From Caballeronia sp. SBC1 (GTDB lineage Bacteria; Pseudomonadota; Gammaproteobacteria; Burkholderiales; Burkholderiaceae), in NCBI RefSeq assembly GCF_011493005.1, contig NZ_CP049156.1, positions 744,001 to 808,000 of the forward strand: 64,000 nt of DNA, written 5' to 3'. Within the stretch, counting starts at the first letter, position 1; each line of letters starts with the position of its first letter. Shown here in pieces: positions 17,632-25,227 of the stretch. A program made the position numbers and the translations under genes. Below the pieces are notes generated by a model, which worked only from the letters and a program-made list of their open reading frames with translations, ran no database searches and was not told where the DNA came from.

Positions 17632-18941
17632 TGCATTCCATTCGCCGCCAACTGCTGGTCTGGCTGCTGGCGCTGGTAATCGTCGGCGTGGGGTTTGCGG
17701 GCTGGCTGATCTACCGTCAGGCGCTGGCCGAAGCGAACGAACTCTTCGATTACCAGTTGGAACAGATCGCGGCCGCGTTGCCGTCGGAGCCGTTTTCGTC
17801 GGTGCTGCAATCGCGCAGCGACAGCGACGAAGGCGTCGTGATCCAGATCTGGAACCGCAACGGCGTGCTCATGTATTACTCGCACCCGCGCGTCCCGCTC
17901 GCTCCGCACGCGGAATTGGGCTTTTCAACCGAAGCCACGCCACGCGGCGTATGGCGCGTCTACAGCGCCATTGTTGGCGATAACGTTGTCCAGCTCGCGC
18001 AGCCGCTGTCCATCCGCAACCGGCTGGCAGCAGGTGTCGCGTGGCGAACCTTGTGGCCGCTCGTGGTGCTTCTGCCGCTGCTCGGCATGGCGATATGGAT
18101 CATTGTTGGACGGGGTTTGAGGCCGCTGCAACGCGTCACGCGCGCGCTCGACACGCGTCACCCCGAAGCGCTGGAGCCTTTGCCCGACAACCGTTTGCCG
18201 GAAGAAGTCGTACCCGTGGTGCGCGCGTTGAACGCGCTGCTCTCTCGCCTTGCGACCGCGCTGGACACGCAAAAGGCTTTCGTCGCCGACGCCGCCCATG
18301 AGCTTCGCACGCCGCTCGCCGCCGTGCAGATCCAGTCGCAACTGGTGGCGCGCGCGAAGGACGACGAGTCGCGCAAGGAAGCGCTCGACGACCTGCAAGC
18401 GGGTATCACGCGCGCCACGCGTCTGGCCGAGCAACTGCTGGCGCTCGCCCGTTCGGAACCTGACGGCAAGAGCGAGACCCAGCCGGTGGACCTCCACGCG
18501 CTGCTCGACGAATGCGTGGGCGGGTCCGTGCTGGTGGCGCAACAGCGCGGTGTTGACCTGGGCATCGAGGCGAGCGAACCGGCAACCATCTCCGGCGACG
18601 CCAATGCGTTGCGCGTGATGTTCAACAATCTCATCGATAACGCCACGAAATACACGCCGAGCGGCGGTCGCGTAGACGTCTGCTTGCAGGTAGAAGACGG
18701 CAACCCGAAAGTGGAAATCACCGATACCGGCCCGGGCATCCCGGCCGACGAACGCGAGCGTGTGTTCGACCGGTTTTATCGCGCGGGAATGGCCGCCAGC
18801 CGGGAGCGCACGGACGTGGCGGGCAGCGGCCTGGGCCTCGCGATCGTGCGCCGGATCGCGGTGCAGCACGACGCGAAAGTTTCGCTCGACGAATCGAAAA
18901 GCGGCGGTCTGCTCGTCTCCATTGAATTCAAAGCCGCTTAA
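17631..18941 (+). CDS. Sensor histidine kinase
   Basis: Inner-membrane sensor kinase of 436 residues. Membrane segments lie at about 8-28 and 142-164 and flank a roughly 115-residue periplasmic sensor region, followed by a HAMP-like linker. The dimerisation/phosphoacceptor helix has DAAHELRTPL with His223. The ATPase domain shows the N box NLIDNATKYTPSGG, G1 box DTGPGIP, F box and G2 box GSGLGLAIVRR. It should phosphorylate Asp51 of the regulator encoded just upstream. The small periplasmic domain is acidic and shows no recognised fold by eye. It ends 79 bp before the protease gene, which has its own boxed promoter. Confidence 0.93.
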   Translation: MHSIRRQLLVWLLALVIVGVGFAGWLIYRQALAEANELFDYQLEQIAAALPSEPFSSVLQSRSDSDEGVVIQIWNRNGVLMYYSHPRVPLAPHAELGFSTEATPRGVWRVYSAIVGDNVVQLAQPLSIRNRLAAGVAWRTLWPLVVLLPLLGMAIWIIVGRGLRPLQRVTRALDTRHPEALEPLPDNRLPEEVVPVVRALNALLSRLATALDTQKAFVADAAHELRTPLAAVQIQSQLVARAKDDESRKEALDDLQAGITRATRLAEQLLALARSEPDGKSETQPVDLHALLDECVGGSVLVAQQRGVDLGIEASEPATISGDANALRVMFNNLIDNATKYTPSGGRVDVCLQVEDGNPKVEITDTGPGIPADERERVFDRFYRAGMAASRERTDVAGSGLGLAIVRRIAVQHDAKVSLDESKSGGLLVSIEFKAA

Positions 18942-18950
18942 ATACCGGGC

Positions 18951-18983
18951 TTTAAGTGCCCTTTAAGCGGCGCCTCGTACTCT
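18951..18983 (+). promoter_or_regulatory. TTTAAG direct-repeat promoter of the protease gene
   Basis: TTTAAG (18951-18956) and TTTAAG (18962-18967) are spaced 11 bp apart, and TACTCT (18978-18983) follows 10 bp later as candidate -10 element. The distance equals that in the promoter of the two-component operon (box end to -10 = 10 bp). This supports direct activation of the protease by the neighbouring response regulator. Confidence 0.65.
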
Positions 18984-19020
18984 TCGTTTTATTCTGAAGC
19001 GCATCCCCGAGGAGCACACG

Positions 19021-20553
19021 ATGAAAGCGAAAATCATTTCCCGCAGCGCCATTGCGGTAGCCGTTGCCGTCGCCTTGTCGGCGGGGTACGTGGCCGGAAA
19101 CCGGAACGTCCCGGCACCGCAGGTCATCACGCCGGCACAAGCCGCCATGATGCCGGCCGAAGCCGCTGCGAAGACCGGTATTCCGGATTTCTCCGGCCTG
19201 GTCGAAACCTACGGCCCGGCGGTCGTCAATATCAGCGCGAAACACGTGGTGAAGACCGCGTCGCGCCGCAATGGCATGAACGGCGGGATGAACGGCGGCA
19301 ATCCGCAATTGCCGATTGATCCGAGTGATCCGTTCTATCAATTCTTCAAGCACTTTTACGGTAATGGCGTGCCGGGCATGGGCGGCAACGACGGCCAGAA
19401 TGCCTCCGATACCCCCAGCGAAAGCCTGGGTTCGGGCTTTATCGTGAGTAGCGACGGTTACATCCTGACAAACGCACACGTGGTTGACGGCGCGAACGTC
19501 GTCACGGTCAAGACCACGGACAAGCGCGAATACCGCGCGAAAGTGATCGGCTCGGACAAGCAGTCGGATGTCGCCGTGCTGAAGATCGATGCCAAGAACC
19601 TGCCAACGGTGAAGATTGGCGATCCGAACGGCAGCAAGGTCGGCCAGTGGGTGGTCGCAATCGGCTCGCCTTACGGTTTCGACAACACTGTGACTTCCGG
19701 CATCATCAGCGCGAAATCGCGCTCGTTGCCGAACGAAAACTACACGCCGTTCATCCAGACCGACGTGCCGGTGAATCCGGGTAACTCGGGTGGCCCGCTC
19801 TTCAATTTGCAAGGCGAAGTGATCGGCATCAATTCGATGATCTATTCGCAGACTGGTGGCTTCCAGGGCCTTTCGTTCGCAATCCCGATCAATGAAGCCA
19901 TGAAGGTGAAAGACGCGCTGGTGAAGACCGGTCATGTGGATCGCGGCCGCCTTGGCGTGACGGTGCAGGGTATGGATCAGACGCTCGCGAAGTCGTTCGG
20001 GCTGCAAAGCCCGAATGGCGCGCTCGTAAGTTCGGTTGAAGCGGGCGGTCCGGCGGCCAAGGGTGGCCTGCAGCCCGGCGACGTGATCCTCTCGGTCAAC
20101 GGCCAGCCGGTTGCGGACTCGAATGCGTTGCCGTCGCAGGTGGCCGCGCTCCCGCCGGGGACTACGGCGAAGGTGCAGGTCTGGCGTGACAAGGCTACGA
20201 AGGACCTGAGCGTGACCGTGGGCACGCTGTCCGACGCCAAGACCGCGAGTACCGGCGGTGGCGACAAGGCTGATTCGGCATCGCAGGATGCACGGCTGGG
20301 CGTATCGGTTCGGCCGCTGACGCCCGACGAGAAGCAGAGTGCGTCGCTGTCGCGTGGTTTGCTCGTGCAACAGTCGGGCGGCGCGGCGGAAAGCGCCGGC
20401 ATCCAGGCTGGCGACGTGATCCTGGCGGTCAACGGCCAGCCTGTCACGACCGTGCAGCAATTGAAGACCATGGTGGCTCACGCTGGCGACAGCATCGCGT
20501 TGCTGATCCAGCGCGACGATGCGCAGATCTTCGTGCCGGTGGATCTGGGTTGA
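19021..20553 (+). CDS. Periplasmic serine endoprotease, Do/HtrA family (DegP/MucD-like)
   Basis: Envelope quality-control protease of 510 residues. An N-terminal signal sequence or anchor (about 8-27) precedes an Ala-rich region. The trypsin-like domain has the full triad: His153 (TNAHVV), Asp183 (SDVAVLK) and Ser256 (GNSGGPL). Two PDZ domains follow, at about 300-390 and 415-505; the first contains GALVSSVEAGGPA and the second SAGIQAGDVILAVNG. An MN/G-rich loop (about residues 82-135) fits the LA loop of DegP proteins. The ribosome site GAGGAG precedes ATG 19021. The boxed promoter and the position after a two-component pair suggest induction by misfolded-protein or envelope stress. Confidence 0.93.
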   Translation: MKAKIISRSAIAVAVAVALSAGYVAGNRNVPAPQVITPAQAAMMPAEAAAKTGIPDFSGLVETYGPAVVNISAKHVVKTASRRNGMNGGMNGGNPQLPIDPSDPFYQFFKHFYGNGVPGMGGNDGQNASDTPSESLGSGFIVSSDGYILTNAHVVDGANVVTVKTTDKREYRAKVIGSDKQSDVAVLKIDAKNLPTVKIGDPNGSKVGQWVVAIGSPYGFDNTVTSGIISAKSRSLPNENYTPFIQTDVPVNPGNSGGPLFNLQGEVIGINSMIYSQTGGFQGLSFAIPINEAMKVKDALVKTGHVDRGRLGVTVQGMDQTLAKSFGLQSPNGALVSSVEAGGPAAKGGLQPGDVILSVNGQPVADSNALPSQVAALPPGTTAKVQVWRDKATKDLSVTVGTLSDAKTASTGGGDKADSASQDARLGVSVRPLTPDEKQSASLSRGLLVQQSGGAAESAGIQAGDVILAVNGQPVTTVQQLKTMVAHAGDSIALLIQRDDAQIFVPVDLG

Positions 20554-20599
20554 TTGCCGGGTAATTGAAATGTCGGCTGAACTCCGGCCGATGCGGGAA

Positions 20600-20635
20600 C
20601 AGGGCGGCACGCAGAATCGCAACTGCGCCGCCCTG
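20600..20635. other. Long interrupted hairpin downstream of the protease gene
   Basis: CAGGGCGGC (20600-20608) pairs with GCCGCCCTG (20627-20635); inside it GCAG (20611-20614) pairs with CTGC (20623-20626) after a two-base bulge. No T-run follows, so it is not a classical terminator. It may stabilise the protease mRNA end or be part of the leader of the next gene. Confidence 0.55.
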
Positions 20636-20785
20636 GAAAATGGGGTGAGATGCAGGCACGAACCGTGCTCATAGTTTCTCTCCCGAACCGCTTTGGCCCG
20701 ACTGCCCAAAACATCGAGTGCTGGACGCCGGGAGAAAAGCGGAACGCCGATGAAGGCGTCTGAAGTCCATAAGGAGCTGATCACG

Positions 20786-21334
20786 ATGACCAAGACGACT
20801 AAAGCAGCGATTGAAGCAAATGCTGATACAAACACTGGCACGTTAACTAAACACAGCCGGCCTGCTGTGAGGAAAGCGTCTATTGCCGTGTTAGCGGCGG
20901 TGATGACGTTCGGGATGGCTGGCGGCGCGTTCGCCCAGACCTCGGGCGGGGGAACGAGCGACATGAGCAGCGCCGGCAACACGAACGGTGGCGGGCTGCC
21001 GCAGGTCCAGACGCAGGGCGACGTGTCGTACACGTCCGGCGGCGTGGGGCTGGACGAATCGCACGCACTGATTCGTGAGCAGGCGCATTGGCCGCTCTCG
21101 TTGCGTTTCACTGGGCCGACGTCGGACTATCTCGCTGACGTCCACGTGCGCATTGCCGATGCAAAGAACACCGAGGTGCTCAAGACCGACGCCATGGGCC
21201 CATACATGCTGGTGAAACTCCCCCCGGGCCACTATACGGTCTATGCCCGCTATAAGGATTCAGAAAAGAAGCAAGGGGTGACGGTGGCCGGCAACGGTAA
21301 GGCAAAGGCCGATTTCCACTGGTCCATTCAGTAA
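20786..21334 (+). CDS. Exported protein of unknown function with C-terminal beta-sandwich-like domain
   Basis: The start is ATG 20786 behind AAGGAG (20771-20776), giving 182 residues; an in-frame upstream ATG at 20693 lacks a ribosome site. The N-terminus has an unusually long n-region of about 30 residues before the hydrophobic stretch AVLAAVMTFGMAGGAFAQ, with likely cleavage after AFA near residue 49. A Gly/Ser/Asn-rich segment follows. The C-terminal 90 residues (LRFTGPTSDYLADVHVRIADAK and on; only the motif LPPGHYTVYARYKD is diagnostic) look like a small carboxypeptidase-regulatory-like or SpaA-like beta fold. No catalytic motif is seen. It is downstream of the stress protease but separated by 232 bp, so a functional link is open. 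Confidence 0.7.
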   Translation: MTKTTKAAIEANADTNTGTLTKHSRPAVRKASIAVLAAVMTFGMAGGAFAQTSGGGTSDMSSAGNTNGGGLPQVQTQGDVSYTSGGVGLDESHALIREQAHWPLSLRFTGPTSDYLADVHVRIADAKNTEVLKTDAMGPYMLVKLPPGHYTVYARYKDSEKKQGVTVAGNGKAKADFHWSIQ

Positions 21335-21435
21335 GCCTGCAAATACCTACAGCCGTCATCGAACGCACCACGCGCCGTGATGAACCACCGTACGCAAAAC
21401 CGCCTATGAAACCAAGGGTCGCGGCGCTGCTTTAA

Positions 21436-21457
21436 GTGTGGCGCAATGTGTGGCGCA
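21436..21457. repeat. Short direct repeat GTGTGGCGCA
   Basis: Two copies of GTGTGGCGCA at 21436-21445 and 21448-21457 (12-bp period) lie in the 272-bp intergenic region before the DUF427 gene. Function unknown. Confidence 0.7.
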
Positions 21458-21512
21458 GGTAGCAAAGACGTTCGCGGAGCTTGTACAAGTACCCCGAAGT
21501 TGTCTCATAATG

Positions 21513-21547
21513 AAAGCCACGGGTCCCGGAAACCCCGTGGCTTTTTT
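21513..21547. terminator. Strong intrinsic terminator with no obvious parent gene
   Basis: AAAGCCACGGG (21513-21523) pairs with CCCGTGGCTTT (21534-21544) with a 10-nt loop and T-run to 21547. It lies 180 bp past the end of the exported-protein gene and may end that transcript or a short independent RNA from 21340-21510. Confidence 0.85.
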
Positions 21548-21606
21548 ATGTCGTTGCTGCAAACGCGGTGGCGGCCGTTTCGTTTGTTTAGTACCGGGAG
21601 CGCGCG

Positions 21607-21969
21607 ATGAGCACCGACACCCATCACATTGAAATCTCGCTGAACACGCGACGCCATCGCGTGATTCATCAGGGTGTGACGTTCGCCGACACCCACGCGG
21701 CATTGACGCTGATTGAAACGGGCCACGATCCAGTGCATTATTTCCCGCGTTCCGATGTCAACATGGCGCGCCTCTCAAAATCCACGCATACCTCACATTG
21801 CCCTTACAAGGGCGACGCGACGCACTACCATCTTCTGACGGAGGACGGCCCGGTCGAAAACGCGGTTTGGAGCTACGAGCAGCCGAAAGAAGGCGTCGCA
21901 CAAATTAAAAATTATCTGGCGTTTTATCCGTCGCGAATCGATCGTATCGACGAGACGGCGGGTACCTGA
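21607..21969 (+). CDS. DUF427-family protein
   Basis: Small cytosolic protein of 120 residues covering one DUF427 domain. The recognisable family pattern is HCPYKGDATHY at about 60-70, then VENAVWSYEQP and KNYLAFYPSRID near the end. A ribosome site GGGAG (about 21595-21599) precedes ATG 21607. The biochemical role of DUF427 is not established; the conserved Cys, His and Tyr residues suggest a ligand-binding pocket. It is followed after 47 bp by a CoxG-like gene on the same strand and may be co-transcribed with it. Nothing in the context gives a pathway. Confidence 0.88.
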   Translation: MSTDTHHIEISLNTRRHRVIHQGVTFADTHAALTLIETGHDPVHYFPRSDVNMARLSKSTHTSHCPYKGDATHYHLLTEDGPVENAVWSYEQPKEGVAQIKNYLAFYPSRIDRIDETAGT

Positions 21970-22016
21970 AACGCCAGGTCGAAATCAAAAGTGGGCGCCA
22001 TGTTGGGGAGGGCCCG

Positions 22017-22781
22017 ATGGAAGTAGCCGATGCCTTACGCATTCCGCTCGAACCCGCTCAGGTGCGCGAGGCGTTGGGAGATCTTGCGCTGGTGCGCGCG
22101 AGTATCGATAACTGCGAATCCCTGGTGCGTCTTGCCGGCGGCGAATACACGTTGAGGTTGACGGTGCCGCTTGGGGCGTTGCGGGCGCACTACGCGATCC
22201 GGGCACACGTTGCCGACGCAACCCGTTTGCCGCGCCATGACGGCCAGTCCGGCGATGTCGACGCGCAAACCCTCAGTTTCAAGGCGCGCGGCGAAGGCGT
22301 GGGATCGTTGCGCGGACAAATCGCCGTGGCGCTGATTCCGGACGCTGACGGTGCGTCGACGTGGATTGAATACACCGTCTGGGCGACGCTCAGCGGGCCG
22401 CTGGCAGGTTTGCCGGCACGCCAGATCGAAAACTCGCTGCGTGAAGTCGCCGACGATTTTTTTGTCGAATTCTGCGAAGTCGTGCGCGCGAAGCATGGCC
22501 AGCCCTCGGCAGTTGTTCCCAAACCGGCTGTTTCACGCCGCCATGTTTTCTTGCGACCGATCTCCATGTCGGCGGCGTTTTCGCGCCACGGCACCCCGGC
22601 AGCGCAAAAATCCCGCGCTGCGGCGACGGCCGACGCCATTGGCGGTGTCTTGCGTCACCGGCTACCCGGACACGCGCCTCGCCATCCGCATCCGCATAGC
22701 CTGCCCGCATGGGCGTGGGCCGCGATGGTCTGCTGTGTCGCCATATTCCTGTTTCTCGCGCAGCGCTACGGTCTGCGATAG
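22017..22781 (+). CDS. CoxG-like SRPBCC-fold protein with C-terminal membrane anchor
   Basis: Protein of 254 residues. The first 160 form a SRPBCC/CoxG-type helix-grip domain: the start MEVADALRIPLEPAQVREAL resembles the usual opening of carbon monoxide dehydrogenase subunit G, and LAGLPARQIENSLREVADDFF is near the end of the fold. A Pro/Ala/His-rich linker leads to one C-terminal hydrophobic helix (AWAAMVCCVAIFLFLAQ), so the domain is likely tethered to the inner membrane from the cytosol. A strong ribosome site GGGGAGG (about 22003-22009) precedes ATG 22017. CoxG proteins help recruit or mature molybdenum hydroxylases, but no such enzyme is in the window. Confidence 0.8.
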   Translation: MEVADALRIPLEPAQVREALGDLALVRASIDNCESLVRLAGGEYTLRLTVPLGALRAHYAIRAHVADATRLPRHDGQSGDVDAQTLSFKARGEGVGSLRGQIAVALIPDADGASTWIEYTVWATLSGPLAGLPARQIENSLREVADDFFVEFCEVVRAKHGQPSAVVPKPAVSRRHVFLRPISMSAAFSRHGTPAAQKSRAAATADAIGGVLRHRLPGHAPRHPHPHSLPAWAWAAMVCCVAIFLFLAQRYGLR

Positions 22782-22808
22782 TACCGTTGCCACGCCCGGC
22801 TCGCCCGG

Positions 22809-23459
22809 CTAAAGGGATTCGCCGGGACGCAGCAGCATGTGGGGGCTGTAGCGCATGACGTCGAAACAGGAATCGATCAGCCGTTCCGCATCATTCTTGA
22901 GGTCGATGCTCTCGGGCCACATCAGCGAGTCGTAGAGAATGCCGGTGAAGAGCGCGTGCAGGATGGTGGTGGCGTGGCGCGTATCGAGCAAGGCCGGCAA
23001 CTGGCCTTTATCAACCGCATTGCGCAGTCCGCGCTCAATCTTCTCTTTCCCCTCGCGCATGTTCGTCTGATGCCGTTCGCGCACCGGCCCCATGTCTTCC
23101 ACGAACTCACATTTCAGGAACAGGATGTCGAATACGCGCCGACGCTGCTCGTCGAGCGCGATATTGCGCATGCACCAGATGAAGATGTCGCGGATCTTGC
23201 CGAGCGGATCGGCCTCTTTGGTGTCGAGCGTTGCTTCGACCAGTTCATCAAGCGGTAACAGGCTGCGGTCGAACATGGCGGTGAACAGATCGCCCTTGTT
23301 CGCAAAATGCCAATAGATCGCGCCGCGTGTGACGCCGGCTTCCAGCGCGATGTCGGCCAGTGTGGTGCGCGAAACGCCTTTCTCGAAGAAAACCCGTTCT
23401 GCCGCATCGAGAATACTATTGCGCGTCTCCGCCGCTTCTTCCTTGGTTCGTCTGACCAT
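22809..23459 (-). CDS. bpeR: TetR/AcrR-family repressor of the divergent RND efflux operon
   Basis: Repressor of 216 residues. The start is placed at ATG 23459 (MVRRTKEEAAETR), the usual N-terminus of AcrR/TtgR/BpeR proteins; the open frame extends 45 codons further but without family similarity. The HTH lies at about 32-51 (LADIALEAGVTRGAIYWHF). The C-terminal ligand-binding domain has the helical pattern of multidrug-sensing TetR proteins. It is divergent from an MFP-RND-OMF operon, as in bpeR-bpeAB-oprB and ttgR-ttgABC, so it should repress that operon and be released by pump substrates. Palindromes fit for it lie at 23597-23630. The gene symbol rests on this synteny. Confidence 0.88.
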   Translation of the reverse strand: MVRRTKEEAAETRNSILDAAERVFFEKGVSRTTLADIALEAGVTRGAIYWHFANKGDLFTAMFDRSLLPLDELVEATLDTKEADPLGKIRDIFIWCMRNIALDEQRRRVFDILFLKCEFVEDMGPVRERHQTNMREGKEKIERGLRNAVDKGQLPALLDTRHATTILHALFTGILYDSLMWPESIDLKNDAERLIDSCFDVMRYSPHMLLRPGESL

Positions 23460-23596
23460 TATTTCGTGGGTCCCAGCTATCCTGCCCAGCAGTAAATTTA
23501 CCGCCGTCTTACATTGCACTGCAGCGACGTCATACATTTTGTTCATCGCTCGCCAGTCCTTCGAGACGATTCCCCTCGCACTGCTCTTGTTCACGT

Positions 23597-23630
23597 ACGA
23601 ACGTCTCTTTTACGTTCGTTCATGAATGTA
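23597..23630. promoter_or_regulatory. Candidate TetR-type operator of the efflux locus
   Basis: ACGAACGT (23597-23604) and ACGTTCGT (23612-23619) form a perfect inverted repeat with a 7-bp spacer. Overlapping it, TACGTTC (23611-23617) and GAATGTA (23624-23630) form a second repeat with one mismatch, close in form to AcrR/TtgR operators (TACATTC-N-GAATGTA). It lies just before the -10-like TACAAT. Confidence 0.65.
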
Positions 23631-23827
23631 TATACAATACCATCCGTCCAACGATAGCCCAAGTAGCACTGACCGGTTAATATCCGACACAGCTTTCAAT
23701 CCGCCGTCCGTCCGCGTGGCCCACCCCTAGGGCGTTGTCAGCGGCAGCCGTACACAGAGACGGCTCCAGACGCTGCGGACGAATGAAAAGTCGGGGCACT
23801 GGTTTTTGCGCCCACTGGCTACTGGTA

Positions 23828-23843
23828 AGCGTCTCCAGACGCT
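23828..23843. repeat. Perfect 16-bp palindrome in the efflux leader
   Basis: AGCGTCT-CC-AGACGCT. It lies 70 bp before the adaptor start codon and could be a hairpin in the mRNA or a second protein-binding site. Confidence 0.7.
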
Positions 23844-23912
23844 CGTAGCGGCCCGCCCGTAGAAGGCGGCCGCGCACTTATTTCAATCTCAGTCTTTGAC
23901 AGAGGTCGCTCC

Positions 23913-25199
23913 ATGCGCGTCGAACGGGTTCCATTCCGCCTAATTAGTGCCGCGACGGCTGCCGTAATTCTTGCAGCCTGCGGACAAAAACCAGCAGCAC
24001 CGCCGCCCCAGACACCCGAAGTCGGGGTCATTACTGTCCAGCCCACCACCGTTCCTGTCGTGAGCGAATTGCCTGGCCGCACGAGCGCATTTCTCGTCGC
24101 CCAGGTTCGTGCACGCGTCGACGGCATTGTGCTGCGTCGTGAATTCACGGAAGGCGCGGAAGTGAAGGCGGGCCAGCGGCTCTACAAGATCGATCCGGCG
24201 CCGTACATTGCGGCGCTGAATACGGCCAAGGCAACACTCGCCAAGGCGCAGGCCAACGTGGTCACGCAAAACGCCCTGGCGGCGCGCTACAAGATCCTGG
24301 TCGCGGCGAACGCGGTCAGCAAGCAGGACTACGACAACGCCGTGGCGACTCAAGGCCAGGCCGCAGCCGACGTCGCGTCGGGCAAGGCGGCTGTCGACAC
24401 CGCGCAGATCAACCTCGGTTATACCGACGTCGTGTCACCTATCACCGGCCGCACAGGTTTGTCGCAGGTCACGCCGGGCGCTTACGTGCAGGCTAGCGCC
24501 GCCACGTTGCTCACCACGGTTCAACAACTCGATCCGGTCTATGTCGACCTGACGCAATCGAGCGTGGACGGCCTGAAGCTTCGCCGTGACATCCAGGAAG
24601 GCCGCTTGCAGACCGGTGGCGTCAACGCCGCCAAGGTCACGCTGATCCTGGAAGACGGCCGTACGTATTCGGAACCGGGCAAGTTGCAGTTCTCAGACGT
24701 GAGCGTGGACCAGGGCACCGGTTCGGTCACCGTGCGCGCGATTTTCCCGAACAAGGACCGCGTGCTGCTGCCGGGCATGTTCGTGCGCGCCCGTATTGAC
24801 GAAGGCGTGAACGACAAGGCGCTGGTAGTCCCGCAAGTCGGCGTGACGCACGACCAGAAGGGCCAGCCGACGGCGCTGGTGGTCGGTCCGGACAACAAGG
24901 TGGCGTTGCGCCAGCTGGTGACGTCGGGTACCTACGGCGACAAGTGGGTCGTGGATAGCGGCCTGAACGCGGGCGATCGCGTGATCGTGCAGGGGACGGA
25001 AAAAGCGCGGCCCGGTTCAACGGTGAAGCCTGTCGACGCACAGCTTCCGGCCGAGGCGGCTCAACCGGCATCCGGTGCTGCTCCGGGCGCGGCTCCAGGT
25101 GCGGCCTCCGGTTCGGCCCCCGCGGCAGCAAACGCTGGCGCAAGCGGCGTGGCGGCTTCGAGCAATCCGGCACCCGCATCCGCGGCATCAGGCGCGTAA
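23913..25199 (+). CDS. bpeA: RND efflux periplasmic adaptor, lipoprotein (AcrA/MexA/BpeA type)
   Basis: Membrane-fusion subunit linking the RND pump to the outer-membrane channel. The 428-residue protein has a lipoprotein signal ending in LAAC with Cys23. The lipoyl/barrel-sandwich halves flank an alpha-helical hairpin at about 95-165; QVRARVDGIVLRREFTEGAEV and PITGRTGLSQVTPGAYV are typical MFP segments. The membrane-proximal domain is followed by an Ala/Pro/Gly/Ser-rich tail (about 378-428) longer than in AcrA. It begins the pump operon, 28 bp before the transporter gene. The repressor gene is divergent. The name follows the closest arrangement, bpeAB-oprB of Burkholderia. Confidence 0.92.
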   Translation: MRVERVPFRLISAATAAVILAACGQKPAAPPPQTPEVGVITVQPTTVPVVSELPGRTSAFLVAQVRARVDGIVLRREFTEGAEVKAGQRLYKIDPAPYIAALNTAKATLAKAQANVVTQNALAARYKILVAANAVSKQDYDNAVATQGQAAADVASGKAAVDTAQINLGYTDVVSPITGRTGLSQVTPGAYVQASAATLLTTVQQLDPVYVDLTQSSVDGLKLRRDIQEGRLQTGGVNAAKVTLILEDGRTYSEPGKLQFSDVSVDQGTGSVTVRAIFPNKDRVLLPGMFVRARIDEGVNDKALVVPQVGVTHDQKGQPTALVVGPDNKVALRQLVTSGTYGDKWVVDSGLNAGDRVIVQGTEKARPGSTVKPVDAQLPAEAAQPASGAAPGAAPGAASGSAPAAANAGASGVAASSNPAPASAASGA

Positions 25200-25227
25200 T
25201 CAGGCGCAATAAAAGGGAGCCTGTTTC

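Larger units (their letters stand above)
23460..23912. other. Divergent regulatory region between repressor and efflux operon
   Basis: This 453-bp gap contains no supported gene. It holds overlapping inverted repeats at 23597-23630, a possible -10 TACAAT at 23634-23639 for the efflux operon, and a perfect 16-bp palindrome at 23828-23843 in the presumed 270-nt leader. A direct repeat CTCCAGACGCT occurs at 23764-23774 and 23833-23843. Confidence 0.6.

Noticed and set aside
18952..21111. 719-codon open frame on the minus strand opposite the HtrA gene
   Set aside because: It is the antisense shadow of a clear protease gene in high-GC codon usage; no ribosome site or domain is visible and composition is His/Arg-biased as in such shadows.
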